Assembly (NCBI GenBank): GCA_964422465.1
Contig: CAYRBD010000001.1
Location: forward strand, 45,052 to 109,051
Length of the DNA stretch: 64,000 nucleotides
Direction of reading: 5' to 3'
Source of the DNA: FW021-bin31 sp964422465
Lineage (GTDB): Bacteria > Bacteroidota > Bacteroidia > Chitinophagales > Chitinophagaceae
Shown here piece by piece: positions 44,101 through 52,695 of the stretch; position 1 is the first letter of the stretch, and each line of letters begins with the position of its first letter. The position numbers and the translations under genes are program-made. The notes below the pieces were generated by a model. The model was not told where the DNA came from. It was given only the letters and a program-made list of their open reading frames with translations, and made no database searches.

Positions 44101-46152
44101 AATGCTGTCGCCCAAATCTGCCTGTGAGGCAAGGTTAAAATTCAGGTTGGGGTCTTTCATTTCGGCGGTCAGTTTTCCTTTCCCTTTGTTCACTGATCCT
44201 TCCAGGTTTAAATTACGATAGGTATAACCCTGATAAAAGGCTTGTTTGATTTTGCCCCGGATCTGGGCCTGCATCCCCTTTGGCGTTAAGCCGGTTCCTT
44301 TTACGGAGGTTGCAAGTGAAACCGGGCCGTAAAGCGTGTCATTTTTTAAAAGATGCCCCAGTTGAACAGCCGTAAAATCAGCCAAAACATTATAAGTTGC
44401 ATGAAGTGAATCCTGAAGATTCCTGACATTTGCACGAATCGTTCCTCTTCCATCCGAACTTCTTAGTTTCAACCGGCTGTCAAAACTTTGTAGAGAGCCT
44501 TTATATGTTCCACTCAAAGTAAGCCGGTCCGGGACACGTACCGAAGCCGGTATCAGACTATCCGGTAAAAGCAATTGAAGGTCTTTCCTCCCGGTGGTAA
44601 AATGGTCTAATGTCAGGTCAAACATGGCCCGGTCTGTATGAAGCAGATTTACCAGATGTGCGTTTAAAGCAAGCGCGGTATTGTTGGCCGCTTTTATCCA
44701 GAAAGAGTCTATTTTCAAATCACTTAACTTTCCGGTCAGGATGCCATTCAGTTGAATGGGATTTTTGGCTAATCCGGAGAGATATGCATTAGAAGCCATA
44801 TCCGGCTGAAAATAAAATAGGTCTTTTAGACCAATTTGTCCTGAGTCTATATTCACGTTCACGCCCATGCTTCCTGGGTCAGTAGATAAAGAATCAAGAG
44901 CCGGATAACTGATAGCCAGGTATTTGCTGATCCGGCTGTTGGGGGTTTGTAATAAAAGATTCTTTAAGATGGCACCCTTATTGGTATAAACCGCATCTGC
45001 TGTCAGCCGTTGCAAGTTAAACCCCGATTGCTCCTGAAAAGCAATATCTCCAACGCTGGCATGAGAGGAGTCATTCGTGTAATAAATGTTGGAAGCTAAT
45101 AAAGTGAAATTGTTTACATCAAGATGATTGAAATCTATTCCTTCTTTCTGATGGGGTTTCCCCTGATCGTCAAATTTGAAATGATCTCCGATAAATTGCA
45201 GACTATCCAAAGCGATCAACCAGGGAGTTGAAGTTGTGGTATCCGGGAGCGTAGTTTCGGGTTCAGGTTCCGGTTCTTTTTTCGCCGGGCCTGACTTCAT
45301 ACTAAAGACAATATCAGATTTATTCAGCGCCAGCTTCTTTAGTTTAATATGCCGGTTGTTCAAATTGAGGGTATCTGGAAACAGCAACAGAGTATCCAGG
45401 TTTACAGTTCCATTCATTTCAGAAACATGGTCCGCATATTGGACTTTCAGGTTGCTAAAAACCAATCCTTTAAAGTCCAATTCCGGCAGGGTGGAGGTTC
45501 CGGTATCTTCTTCTTTCTCAGGTACCTTTGGCGGCTCAACCAGTGGCTTGTTGACAACGATATTGGAGTATAAGCCAGAGAGCTTTATGCTGTCCAGCAA
45601 GAATCGCATGCTATCCAGGTTAAAGTCTGTAAACCGGGTGGCGAAATCTCCCAGATTGGCAGTTGCATCATAACCCGTCACCACATCATTATAATGCAAG
45701 CGGATATGGGACAAGTGAATGGAACCCAGGTAAAAGGTACCTGTCGAAGAGGTGTCCTTGGTAGTATCTGCTTCGTTGGCTCCGAAGGCCTTCAGAATAT
45801 AATTAAAATTAAAGGCTGTATCCGGGAGCGTTCGGTTCACATTAGCGGTAAAATGATCCAGCCGGATAGAATCAATATGTACATTCCCGGATAACAACCC
45901 GAGCATATCTATTTTGATGTAAAGATGCCCGGTATAGACAAGTGTATCCTTTGCCTGATCTTCAATATAAAGTGAATCCAATTGGACAGAAGAAGGAATT
46001 TTCAACGCCAGGTGATCCAGTTGTACTGTGGTATGTAATTTTTTATTTAAGTATTTAACTGCAACATCTTTTAACAGGTTTTGAACCTGGGGAACATTCA
46101 ACAAAATGATAATTAAAAACAGGAGTAGCAGGAGTGAACTTAATATCCACAC
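41191..46152 (-). CDS. tamB: TamB: inner-membrane-anchored bridge protein of the translocation/assembly module
   Basis: 1653 residues. A membrane helix opens the protein (about 3-19), followed by a very long series of beta strands of AsmA/TamB type (VTNLKVQYADHV-like, LTGNYKLSEAG, LNLKGELMQPDISF) and the C-terminal DUF490/TamB domain with QTLGLLVLGHFIAD and LRAYRKNKYQGVIEGEYIETGLSFI at the end. TamB bridges the periplasm and moves lipids or outer-membrane proteins. The only canonical start is GTG 46152; a coding-like basic stretch runs 18 codons further upstream without ATG, GTG or TTG. Pairs with tamL. Confidence 0.93.
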   Translation of the reverse strand: MWILSSLLLLLFLIIILLNVPQVQNLLKDVAVKYLNKKLHTTVQLDHLALKIPSSVQLDSLYIEDQAKDTLVYTGHLYIKIDMLGLLSGNVHIDSIRLDHFTANVNRTLPDTAFNFNYILKAFGANEADTTKDTSSTGTFYLGSIHLSHIRLHYNDVVTGYDATANLGDFATRFTDFNLDSMRFLLDSIKLSGLYSNIVVNKPLVEPPKVPEKEEDTGTSTLPELDFKGLVFSNLKVQYADHVSEMNGTVNLDTLLLFPDTLNLNNRHIKLKKLALNKSDIVFSMKSGPAKKEPEPEPETTLPDTTTSTPWLIALDSLQFIGDHFKFDDQGKPHQKEGIDFNHLDVNNFTLLASNIYYTNDSSHASVGDIAFQEQSGFNLQRLTADAVYTNKGAILKNLLLQTPNSRISKYLAISYPALDSLSTDPGSMGVNVNIDSGQIGLKDLFYFQPDMASNAYLSGLAKNPIQLNGILTGKLSDLKIDSFWIKAANNTALALNAHLVNLLHTDRAMFDLTLDHFTTGRKDLQLLLPDSLIPASVRVPDRLTLSGTYKGSLQSFDSRLKLRSSDGRGTIRANVRNLQDSLHATYNVLADFTAVQLGHLLKNDTLYGPVSLATSVKGTGLTPKGMQAQIRGKIKQAFYQGYTYRNLNLEGSVNKGKGKLTAEMKDPNLNFNLASQADLGDSIPKVQLALNLRNADLYALHFVQDTLNLQGRIKADFDRLDIDKPEGQLALTNWNIQNDSGKIHIDSVLLKATSSDTLNQIQLTSPLATLDLTGNYKLSEAGALMQYFQNEFLGTDSSKAVSKDSLSSWDMHLDLNLLSSSLWHQLLPPLESFNGAEIKGLITTSPENIQIEGSFKPFNFNGISVDSIGLGLFSKEGKLHYALTGNAIQNSAIDIPFLSLIGQLDSNAATLNLKILDQEQKDQYHLAGKLDMTSNRYTFRLNPDSLRLNYENWTVPEENYVQYSPKSLVVHQLKLQNENQYLSVNSDSSSGQSPLNITFHDFEIPTITRMVLSDSMDLKGLINGDVKVDSIMTNPLFVSDLRIDSLAMGNQPIGAILVKVDNKLKDTYSVNMQLTGNENDLKITGAYHTAGEGSFDLDMDMTSLPLSTVQALSFGQIKDARGKLTGDLKVKGTTEEPQIEGQLTFKDAGLNIVELNNYFKLPDESITFNSTGIHFDDFTLLDSANNKAILDGDILTKRYDHFNFNLNLNAKNYQLLNVPKGQGENFYGKVYISVDAKIRGDEKLPKVNAQLELEDKSDFTMVLQEENPEVVSSSGVVEFIDVNAPKDSIRTAPSDSVHTTNGLTGIDVSADIAIDTSAILNLVIDPANGDNLSVRGKADLNFTMDPGGKMSLTGQYTILNGVYNLSLEGLIKRKFNITRGSQITWTGDPMSANMDITAMYEVETSALDLVEDQLTDVSDAEKNRYKQRLPFEVYLNLKGELMQPDISFQLDMPQKAQQAFDGAVYTRIKQINTEPSEVNKQTLGLLVLGHFIADNPFETANGGGPEQMVRESASKILSQQLNRLAGNLIHGVDVSFDVQSSQDYSSGQAENQTNLNVGLSKSLFNDRTTVYVGSNIPLEGGNKQQSSQIVGDVSVEYKLSRDGRYRLRAYRKNKYQGVIEGEYIETGLSFIIVMDYNEFKDLFKKASELSDE

Positions 46153-46236
46153 CAGTATTCTTGAAACTTTCTTTATGATTTTCCCTGTTTTAATATGTAT
46201 GTATCTTTAGCTGTTGAGGAATATACGCTTTTATTA

Positions 46237-46244
46237 CAAAAGTA
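46237..46244 (-). promoter_or_regulatory. -7 box candidate upstream of tamB
   Basis: TACTTTTG on the - strand, 85 bases before the GTG start; no clear -33 element. Leaves room for a start upstream of GTG 46152. Confidence 0.35.
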
Positions 46245-46389
46245 CCAAAATAAAAAAGGCCATTACTTTGTATTTCAACAAAATAAGTGCCATTATTTAT
46301 CCCATGCGATAGCGATAGAAACTAAGGATATAGTTGTCTTTTTCTAAGTGGAACTTCCTTCGTTCAGGATAAAGGAAGAGACACCGGCT

Positions 46390-49300
46390 TTACCCGATTG
46401 TAACGATCAAATCGTCTTGCTGGACCATTTCTCCTTCAGGCAGGGCTACTTCCTTAACCGTACCCTGATGAGGGGCGGATACCGTGGTTTCCATCTTCAT
46501 GGCTTCTATCACGAACAAGGGGCTGTTGGCTTTAACCTTATCGCCTGGTTTTACTTTGATATTAGAAAGTTTGCCTTGCAGGGGAGCGCCAATTTCTTTA
46601 TCCGGATTCGAGGCTTTTTTATGAGAAGGAATTGCAGAAGCAACCGACTGATCCCGAATGGTTACAATTCGTGAATAGCCGTTTAATTCAAAAGCAACTT
46701 CGCGCATTCCATGCTCATTAGGAGGTAATATATAAAGCAGTTTAACAAAGATGGTCTTTCCGGGACCCAGGTTAACCAGGATTTCTTCTCCCTCCTGCAT
46801 CCCATAAAAGAACGCCGGTGTGGGTACCATTTCCAGGTTCTCATATTCTTCCTTCATGTTATAAAAGTCCTGATATACTTTCGGGAACATCTTGTAGCTT
46901 AAGAATGCCAGAAAATCGGAAGCGGGGAATTTCTTTTGGAAGGCTTTAAACTCTTTGTCAAAATCTACATCCGGAAGATAATCGCTGGCCTTACCCGTGA
47001 TGGGCTGCTCCTCTTTCAGCACAATTTTTTGAAGTTTTTCGGGGAAACCGCCGTAAGGGAAACCCAGCTCTCCTTTTAAAAAATGCTTTAAGGATTCGGG
47101 GAAAGGAAGATTCTTGCTTTCGTCCAGCACTTCCGCTGCCGTCAGGTTGTTGGCCGTCATAAATAAAGCCATATCCCCCACTACCTTGGAGCTTGGAGTT
47201 ACTTTCACAATGTCGCCCAGCAGGTCATTTACAATGATGTAATTTTTCTTTATTTGTCCCACTTTATCCCCTAACCCTAATGATTCGGCCTGTTGCCGCA
47301 GGTTAGAATATTGCCCACCGGGAATTTCATTGTCATACACCTCTGCGGTTCCGGATTTCAAATCCGATTCAAAAGGATAATAATATTCACGGATAACTTC
47401 CCAGTAATCACTATAGCGGTTTAAGGACTTTAAATTCATTTTGCGGCCCCGTTCATGATATCTCATGGAGGCGGCAACCGAGTTCAGGTTAGGCTGGGAG
47501 GTCAGTCCGCTCATGGAAGCGATGGCACAATCTACCACGTTTACGCCCGATTCTATCGCTTTCAGATATGTGGCGGTTTGCATGGAGGATGTGTCATGGG
47601 TATGCAAAACAATCGGCAATTCTACTGCTTCCTTTAAGGCGCTAACCAATGTTTCTGCTGCATAGGGTTTCAACAGACCGGCCATATCTTTAATACAAAG
47701 CATGTGAGCGCCGGCATCTTCCAGTTTTTTAGCAAGGTCAACATAATACCGCAGGGGATATTTGTTATTGTCTTTATCAAGAATATCTCCGGTATAGCTA
47801 ATGGCTGCCTGGGCCAGTGAATCCGTATATTTATTTACAAATCGAATACTGGGTTCCATTGCTTCTATCCAGTTAAGTGAATCAAATATCCGGAAGATAT
47901 CAATACCGGTTTCGGCAGCTTTTTCAATAAATCTGGCCAGAAAATTTTCCGGGTAGGCTGAATAACCCACGCCATTTGATCCGCGGAAAAGCATTTGCAT
48001 CAGGATATTGGGCATTGCCTCCCGAAGTAGAGCCAGCCGGTGCCAGGGGGATTCATGCAAAAAGCGCATAGATACGTCGAAGGTGGCGCCACCCCATACC
48101 TCCATTGAAAATATCTGTGGGTTGTTTTTGGCATAGCCTTCTGCTACCGCCATAATATCACGCGTACGCACGCGGGTGGCAATTAAACTTTGATGTGCAT
48201 CGCGGTAAGTGGTATCGGTATAATAAACCTGTTTTTCCTCCCGCAGCCATTTTGAAAATTGATCTCTTCCTAAGTCGGTCAGTTTATCTTTTGTTCCTTT
48301 AGGATAATCCATGAAGGGATCAAAATGAGGAATTTGTGGAATCCTGAATTTCTTATTTTCCTGCTTGTTCCGTACATCCGGGTTTCCGTTTACGGTTACA
48401 TCAGCGATGTAGCGGAGTATCTTGGTGGCCCGGTCGCGGGTTTTGGTCAGTTTGAATAATTCGGGATTTTTATCAATAAAGTTAACCGTACATTCTCCCT
48501 TAATAAAAGTTTGGTTTTGAATAACGTTCAGTAGGAAACCGATATTTGTCCGTACACCCCGGATTCGATATTCCCGTAAAGTCCTTTGCATGCGTTCTGA
48601 AGCCCCTGCAAGCGTACGGCCCCAGGCGGTAACTTTCACCAGCATCGAATCAAAGAAAGGAGATATTTTCATTCCGGAATAAGCGCTGCCCTCATCGAGG
48701 CGGATACCCATGCCCCCCGCATTTCTGTAGGCGATAATGGTTCCGAAGTCAGGTTTAAAATTATTTTCGGGGTTTTCCGTGGTAATTCTGCATTGTAATG
48801 CAAAGCCATTCAGTTTAACATCTTCCTGCCCCCTTATAAAGATGCGCTTGTCTGCCAGTGGGTAACCTTCTGCAATAAGAATTTGCGTGCGAACAATATC
48901 TATCCCCGTTACTTCTTCTGTAACCGTGTGCTCCACCTGGATACGGGTATTTACCTCAATAAAGTAGATGTTGTGATCCTGGTCCACCAGAAATTCGGCT
49001 GTTCCCACATTGTTATAACCTACTATACGGGCCAACTGCAGGGCATATTCATGAATCTGGTGGCGTGTTTGATCCGGGAGGTTAGGCGCAGGGGCCAGCT
49101 CTACTACCTTTTGGAAACGGCGCTGCACAGAACAATCTCGCTCGAAAAGATGAACGATATTTCCATAGTTGTCGCCCATCAGCTGTACCTCAATATGTTT
49201 GGGTTCGGAAATGAATTTTTCCATGAAAATGGTATCATCCCCAAACGCCTTTCCGGCTTCGCTTTGCGCGTCATTAAAGGCATTGGCCAGGTCGTCTTCA

Positions 49301-49842
49301 TTCCGAACCACACGCATCCCACGCCCGCCACCGCCTGCGGAAGCTTTTAACATTATCGGGTAGCCTATGCGCGCTGCTTCTTTTTTTACCACCTCCGGGT
49401 TGTCCAGCTTCACCTGGCTGTCCTCAATAACCGGAACATTGGCTTTACGCGCAATTTTTTTGGCCGCTACTTTGTCTCCCAGTTTTTCCATTACTTCCGA
49501 CCTGGGGCCAATAAAGATAATCCCTTCCTCGCGGCACCTGCGGGCAAAATGAACACTTTCACTCAAAAATCCATACCCCGGATGGATGGCATCCACACCA
49601 TTTCGTTTGGCTACGTGAATAATAGCCTCTACATCCAGATAAGGTTTCAAAGGCTCATCATCGGCGCCTACCTGATAGGCTTCATCTGCTTTATAACGGT
49701 GAAGGGAGTAACGGTCTTCATAAGTATAAATAGCCACTGTACGGATTTTCAATTCAGAAGCGGCTCTTAAAATACGGATAGCAATTTCACTTCTGTTCGC
49801 TACCATCAATTTTTTTATGGGGCGAATTGTATTTTCTGTCAT
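46390..49842 (-). CDS. pyc: Pyruvate carboxylase
   Basis: Biotin enzyme making oxaloacetate from pyruvate, bicarbonate and ATP; main anaplerotic step. Single-chain layout over 1150 residues: biotin carboxylase (about 1-460; IKKLMVANRSEIAIRI, GGGGRGMRV), carboxyltransferase (about 530-1000; TDTTYRDAHQSLIATRVRT with metal and catalytic residues, MAGLLKP, IVLHTHDTSS), a tetramerisation region and the biotin carboxyl carrier domain at the C-terminus (VIEAMKMETTVSAP, biotinyl lysine near residue 1115). All key motifs intact. A good promoter lies upstream, divergent from xerD. Confidence 0.97.
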   Translation of the reverse strand: MTENTIRPIKKLMVANRSEIAIRILRAASELKIRTVAIYTYEDRYSLHRYKADEAYQVGADDEPLKPYLDVEAIIHVAKRNGVDAIHPGYGFLSESVHFARRCREEGIIFIGPRSEVMEKLGDKVAAKKIARKANVPVIEDSQVKLDNPEVVKKEAARIGYPIMLKASAGGGGRGMRVVRNEDDLANAFNDAQSEAGKAFGDDTIFMEKFISEPKHIEVQLMGDNYGNIVHLFERDCSVQRRFQKVVELAPAPNLPDQTRHQIHEYALQLARIVGYNNVGTAEFLVDQDHNIYFIEVNTRIQVEHTVTEEVTGIDIVRTQILIAEGYPLADKRIFIRGQEDVKLNGFALQCRITTENPENNFKPDFGTIIAYRNAGGMGIRLDEGSAYSGMKISPFFDSMLVKVTAWGRTLAGASERMQRTLREYRIRGVRTNIGFLLNVIQNQTFIKGECTVNFIDKNPELFKLTKTRDRATKILRYIADVTVNGNPDVRNKQENKKFRIPQIPHFDPFMDYPKGTKDKLTDLGRDQFSKWLREEKQVYYTDTTYRDAHQSLIATRVRTRDIMAVAEGYAKNNPQIFSMEVWGGATFDVSMRFLHESPWHRLALLREAMPNILMQMLFRGSNGVGYSAYPENFLARFIEKAAETGIDIFRIFDSLNWIEAMEPSIRFVNKYTDSLAQAAISYTGDILDKDNNKYPLRYYVDLAKKLEDAGAHMLCIKDMAGLLKPYAAETLVSALKEAVELPIVLHTHDTSSMQTATYLKAIESGVNVVDCAIASMSGLTSQPNLNSVAASMRYHERGRKMNLKSLNRYSDYWEVIREYYYPFESDLKSGTAEVYDNEIPGGQYSNLRQQAESLGLGDKVGQIKKNYIIVNDLLGDIVKVTPSSKVVGDMALFMTANNLTAAEVLDESKNLPFPESLKHFLKGELGFPYGGFPEKLQKIVLKEEQPITGKASDYLPDVDFDKEFKAFQKKFPASDFLAFLSYKMFPKVYQDFYNMKEEYENLEMVPTPAFFYGMQEGEEILVNLGPGKTIFVKLLYILPPNEHGMREVAFELNGYSRIVTIRDQSVASAIPSHKKASNPDKEIGAPLQGKLSNIKVKPGDKVKANSPLFVIEAMKMETTVSAPHQGTVKEVALPEGEMVQQDDLIVTIG

Positions 49843-49876
49843 AACTTTATAAAAGGTTGGAAAGTGTAATTTTTGG

Positions 49877-49907
49877 CAAAATTATTAAATTTATAGAAAA
49901 ATTACAA
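49877..49907 (-). promoter_or_regulatory. Promoter of pyc
   Basis: TTG (49905-49907), 20-base spacer and TAATTTTG (49877-49884) on the - strand, 35 bases before the pyc ATG. Both boxes match the Bacteroidota consensus. Confidence 0.65.
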
Positions 49908-49978
49908 TTTTTCCCCTATGTTTTTGATTATTTTTAACTATATTGGTAATTTATTAATTATATTTTAACTCTTTAGGT

Positions 49979-50878
49979 ATGTGGGAGACAGAAATCAAAG
50001 GGTTTAAAATTTATCTTCAACTGGAGCGTTCACTCTCTGCGGCCACCATCCGTGCCTATCTGCATGATGTCTCCCTGCTTATGCAGTATTGTACGGCGGA
50101 GCAACCTCCGGTGGGGCCTCAAAAAGTCACAACAAAACTTTTACAACATTTTTTACATCAATTAGCTCAGATGGGCATGAATGGAGCTTCACAGGCGAGG
50201 ATCACTTCCGGAATAAAGGCTTTTTTCCGGTACCTGCTTCTTGAAAATGAAATAGACAAAGATCCGGCTGAGCTACTGGAGGTCCCCAGGATGAAACGCG
50301 CCCTGCCCGAAGTGCTGACATTTGAAGAGATTGAAAAGATGATAAACTGCCTGGACCTCAGCAAACCGGAGGGCATACGAAACAAGGCTATTTTAGAAAC
50401 AATGTATGCCTGTGGATTACGGGTAAGCGAAGTCATTTCTCTCCGGCTTTCAGAAATCTATTTTGAAGAAGGCTTTTTAAGGGTAACGGGGAAAGGAGAT
50501 AAAGAAAGGCTGATCCCCATCGGAGCCTCTGCATTGAAATACATTGCCCTTTATCGGGATACCATCCGCTGCCATTTATCTATAGATTCCAAGGCGACAG
50601 ACATCATATTTTTAAACCGACGTGGGAAGCCGCTTAGCCGGGTGATGATCTTTTATATTATTAAGGAAATGGCTGCCCGGGCCGGCATTACTAAAAATAT
50701 TTCTCCCCATACTCTCCGCCATTCTTTTGCTACTCACCTGATAGAAGGGGGAGCCGATCTGAGAGCTGTGCAGCAAATGCTGGGTCATGAAAGCATTACG
50801 ACAACAGAGATTTATACCCATATAGACAGAGAATATCTTCGGGATACGTTACAACGGTTTCATCCGGAGTTTAGATAA
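49979..50878 (+). CDS. xerD: Site-specific tyrosine recombinase XerD
   Basis: 299 residues: an N-terminal SAM-like core-binding domain (about 1-85) and the catalytic domain with the full set of residues R148 (CGLRVSE), K172 (GKGDK), H244 and R247 (HTLRHSFATHL), H270 (LGHESI) and nucleophile Y279 (EIYTHI). XerC and XerD together resolve chromosome dimers at dif next to FtsK; Bacteroidota proteins of this length are usually XerD, but XerC cannot be excluded without alignment. No dif-like site or mobile element is next to it. Followed by a bidirectional terminator. Confidence 0.9.
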   Translation: MWETEIKGFKIYLQLERSLSAATIRAYLHDVSLLMQYCTAEQPPVGPQKVTTKLLQHFLHQLAQMGMNGASQARITSGIKAFFRYLLLENEIDKDPAELLEVPRMKRALPEVLTFEEIEKMINCLDLSKPEGIRNKAILETMYACGLRVSEVISLRLSEIYFEEGFLRVTGKGDKERLIPIGASALKYIALYRDTIRCHLSIDSKATDIIFLNRRGKPLSRVMIFYIIKEMAARAGITKNISPHTLRHSFATHLIEGGADLRAVQQMLGHESITTTEIYTHIDREYLRDTLQRFHPEFR

Positions 50879-50897
50879 GAAAGGGGAGCGGAAAAAG

Positions 50898-50929
50898 AAA
50901 ATCCCCCGTTGCCGGTGGGATTTTCCTTC
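50898..50929. terminator. Bidirectional terminator between xerD and the ECF operon
   Basis: Eight-base-pair stem AAAATCCC / GGGATTTT (50898-50905, 50917-50924) with an inner CCG/CGG pairing around TTGC. T residues follow on the + strand (50921-50924 and beyond) and the mirrored A-rich run (50892-50901) gives T residues on the - strand. Sits between convergent genes ending 50878 and 50972. Confidence 0.7.
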
Positions 50930-50971
50930 TATCAACCAAAATTGCCTTAACAGGCAAAAACATAGTACTCT

Positions 50972-52066
50972 CTATTGTGCCCAAAGTTTAACATCAGAAT
51001 ATGAACCTTCAATCACAATCCTGCCTGCATTTGCACCGGCTCCTGGTGAATGTGCAATAAAGGTAGTACGGGAACCTTTATTTCCTTTTTCAATATTCTG
51101 TAAAGTAAGCCCATTGGAACCAAAATCACCGTAATTAAGCTGAACATTTACCTGCAGAGGCTGACTTCTGGAAACCCCCAGAAAAATATCCGAATAGCGG
51201 GCGGATATCTTCAGTTGTTTTAGCGCTCTGGTCCGGTTAATATGCACGTCTCCATAAGCCGTAGTTATGGTCGCCCCTCTCTCCAGATTTTCTATCTTGT
51301 AATCTCCATAGGAAGTATTGCTCTGCAATTGAGAAATACTTTTAGCAGATATATCTCCATAACTTCCATCCAGAAGAATATTGTCGGCTGTACCGAAAAC
51401 CAGATCAGAATACTTAAAATGCATTTTCAGACGTTTTATACCATCCATATTGAAGTCGGTGTAGGCAGCCTCAATAATTGCATCAGAAAGATTGGTCAGA
51501 GAGCCCGATCCGTATTTCACCTGAAAGTTCAGTGGCTTTTGAATATTATCCAGGCTAAAATGGCCATAACTTAAATCTATGTTGACAGCTCCCGGGATAC
51601 GACTGCCGGCAATATTGCCATACTTGTTGGAAACTGAAAGCGTGGCCAGGGATTGAGGTAAATAAACTTCATAATCTATCCTCACACTCTTTTTTCCGCC
51701 GGATGTACTTCCAAAAAGCATACTCCAAACAGAAGAGGAACCAGAAGGGGAATAATCGGTCCGCAGAGAGACCCGATTGCCGCCCTGGTTTTTCTCAATA
51801 GTAATCCCATCTGCTATTTTTTTAGCTTCTTCATCATTTCCTGCTTTTACGGTTATAGTAATAGTGGCTTTAATTTGGTTTTTATCCCATTGATAAAAGT
51901 GGATATTTCCGTACTTGTTTTCCAGGTTAAAAGCTGCGTGATCCTTGACCTGAAAAGACAAATTGATGTTTCGTTTATAAGTCAGCCTGAAGCTGTCTCC
52001 TTTTACCGGCCCCCAGAAAGGCAGGATCAACAGCAAGATTCCTGTAATGTGAAGTATTTTTTTCAT
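50972..52066 (-). CDS. Secreted beta-solenoid-like protein of the ECF sigma operon (DUF4097-like)
   Basis: 364 residues with a signal peptide (LLLILPFWGPVKG, cleavage near 23). The mature protein consists of successive short strands, with Y-G/S-D/N motifs recurring about every 20-25 residues: KYGNIHF, KYGNIAG, SYGHFSL, KYGSGSL, KYSDLVF, SYGDISA, SYGDYKI, AYGDVHI, RYSDIFL, NYGDFGS and a final SYSDVKL. This matches the repeating look of DUF4097 / adhesin-like solenoids. Last gene after the sigma factor and the membrane-anchored regulator-like protein, so probably a target or sensor of that signalling unit. Function unknown. Confidence 0.75.
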   Translation of the reverse strand: MKKILHITGILLLILPFWGPVKGDSFRLTYKRNINLSFQVKDHAAFNLENKYGNIHFYQWDKNQIKATITITVKAGNDEEAKKIADGITIEKNQGGNRVSLRTDYSPSGSSSVWSMLFGSTSGGKKSVRIDYEVYLPQSLATLSVSNKYGNIAGSRIPGAVNIDLSYGHFSLDNIQKPLNFQVKYGSGSLTNLSDAIIEAAYTDFNMDGIKRLKMHFKYSDLVFGTADNILLDGSYGDISAKSISQLQSNTSYGDYKIENLERGATITTAYGDVHINRTRALKQLKISARYSDIFLGVSRSQPLQVNVQLNYGDFGSNGLTLQNIEKGNKGSRTTFIAHSPGAGANAGRIVIEGSYSDVKLWAQ

Positions 52067-52078
52067 GTTGGTATGGAT

Positions 52079-52618
52079 TTATTGTTTTATGTTAATATGT
52101 TCTTCAAGCCGCTTATGGATTCTTTTGAGTACTTCCAAACGGGAACGGTAATATTCCACAAAGGCAGCTCTCACGTGCGGATTATCAGGGTTCTCTCTCA
52201 GTGCGCTGGTCAGTCGATCATATTCGGCGTCGTTGTCATTAAAAAGTTGCAGGAAGGAGGAATCGAAAGAAGACTTTTGTGGCTGTAGTCCCTTTATTCT
52301 TGTAATTTCATTGTTTATTTGCGCTTTATAAAAGGCTTTTGCTTGTAACAAATCGGAAGGAATAACTTGTTGCAGAGCTTCTTTTTTCACCTGATAGGTA
52401 CGGACAAACGCAACAAAAGTGATTCCCAGAAGAAATACAGCAGCTACGGCAGCCCATTTTCTGAAATTGCGGTTCAGGAATATTATTTTCTGCTTTTCCG
52501 GCTTCGGCTTTTCTTCTTCCCACAGCCTGTGCTCCAGCTTGTCCCAAACCTTTGGATCGGGGCCTTCCTGCTCAAATTCCTCACGGTGGTTCTGTATGTA
52601 TTTTTCTAAAGAATCCAT
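52079..52618 (-). CDS. Anti-sigma-factor-like bitopic membrane protein
   Basis: 179 residues from ATG 52618 (a TTG three codons upstream is possible). N-terminal part about 1-70 is charged and cytoplasmic, with PDPKVWDKLEHRLW typical of short anti-sigma leaders in Bacteroidota; one membrane helix (WAAVAAVFLLGITFVAFV, about 63-80); then a periplasmic helical domain. No zinc-type HCCH anti-sigma motif is seen, so the anti-sigma role is inferred only from the place between sigma factor and secreted protein. Confidence 0.7.
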   Translation of the reverse strand: MDSLEKYIQNHREEFEQEGPDPKVWDKLEHRLWEEEKPKPEKQKIIFLNRNFRKWAAVAAVFLLGITFVAFVRTYQVKKEALQQVIPSDLLQAKAFYKAQINNEITRIKGLQPQKSSFDSSFLQLFNDNDAEYDRLTSALRENPDNPHVRAAFVEYYRSRLEVLKRIHKRLEEHINIKQ

Positions 52619-52620
52619 GG

Positions 52621-52686
52621 GTTTCAATGTTTCAGTGTTTCAATGATGACTAATGACTACTGCCAACCCTTCGACTTCGCTCAGGG
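52621..52686. repeat. Microrepeat plus REP-like palindrome between the anti-sigma-like and sigma genes
   Basis: 52621-52645 holds three imperfect copies of TTTCAATG / TTTCAGTG; 52667-52686 is CCCTTCGACTTCGCTCAGGG, an imperfect palindrome of a kind very common between genes in Bacteroidota. The element lies inside the operon, in a 78-base gap. Confidence 0.55.
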
Positions 52687-52695
52687 CAATGCTGC

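Noticed and set aside
46354..46378. Hairpin CTTCCTT / AAGGAAG after pyc as a terminator
   Set aside because: Only seven base pairs with an 11-base loop and no T tract on the - strand after it.
49979..50878. Integrase of a prophage or integrative element
   Set aside because: Length, full XerD layout and plain chromosomal neighbours (pyc, ECF operon); no phage genes, attachment site repeats or tRNA junction nearby.
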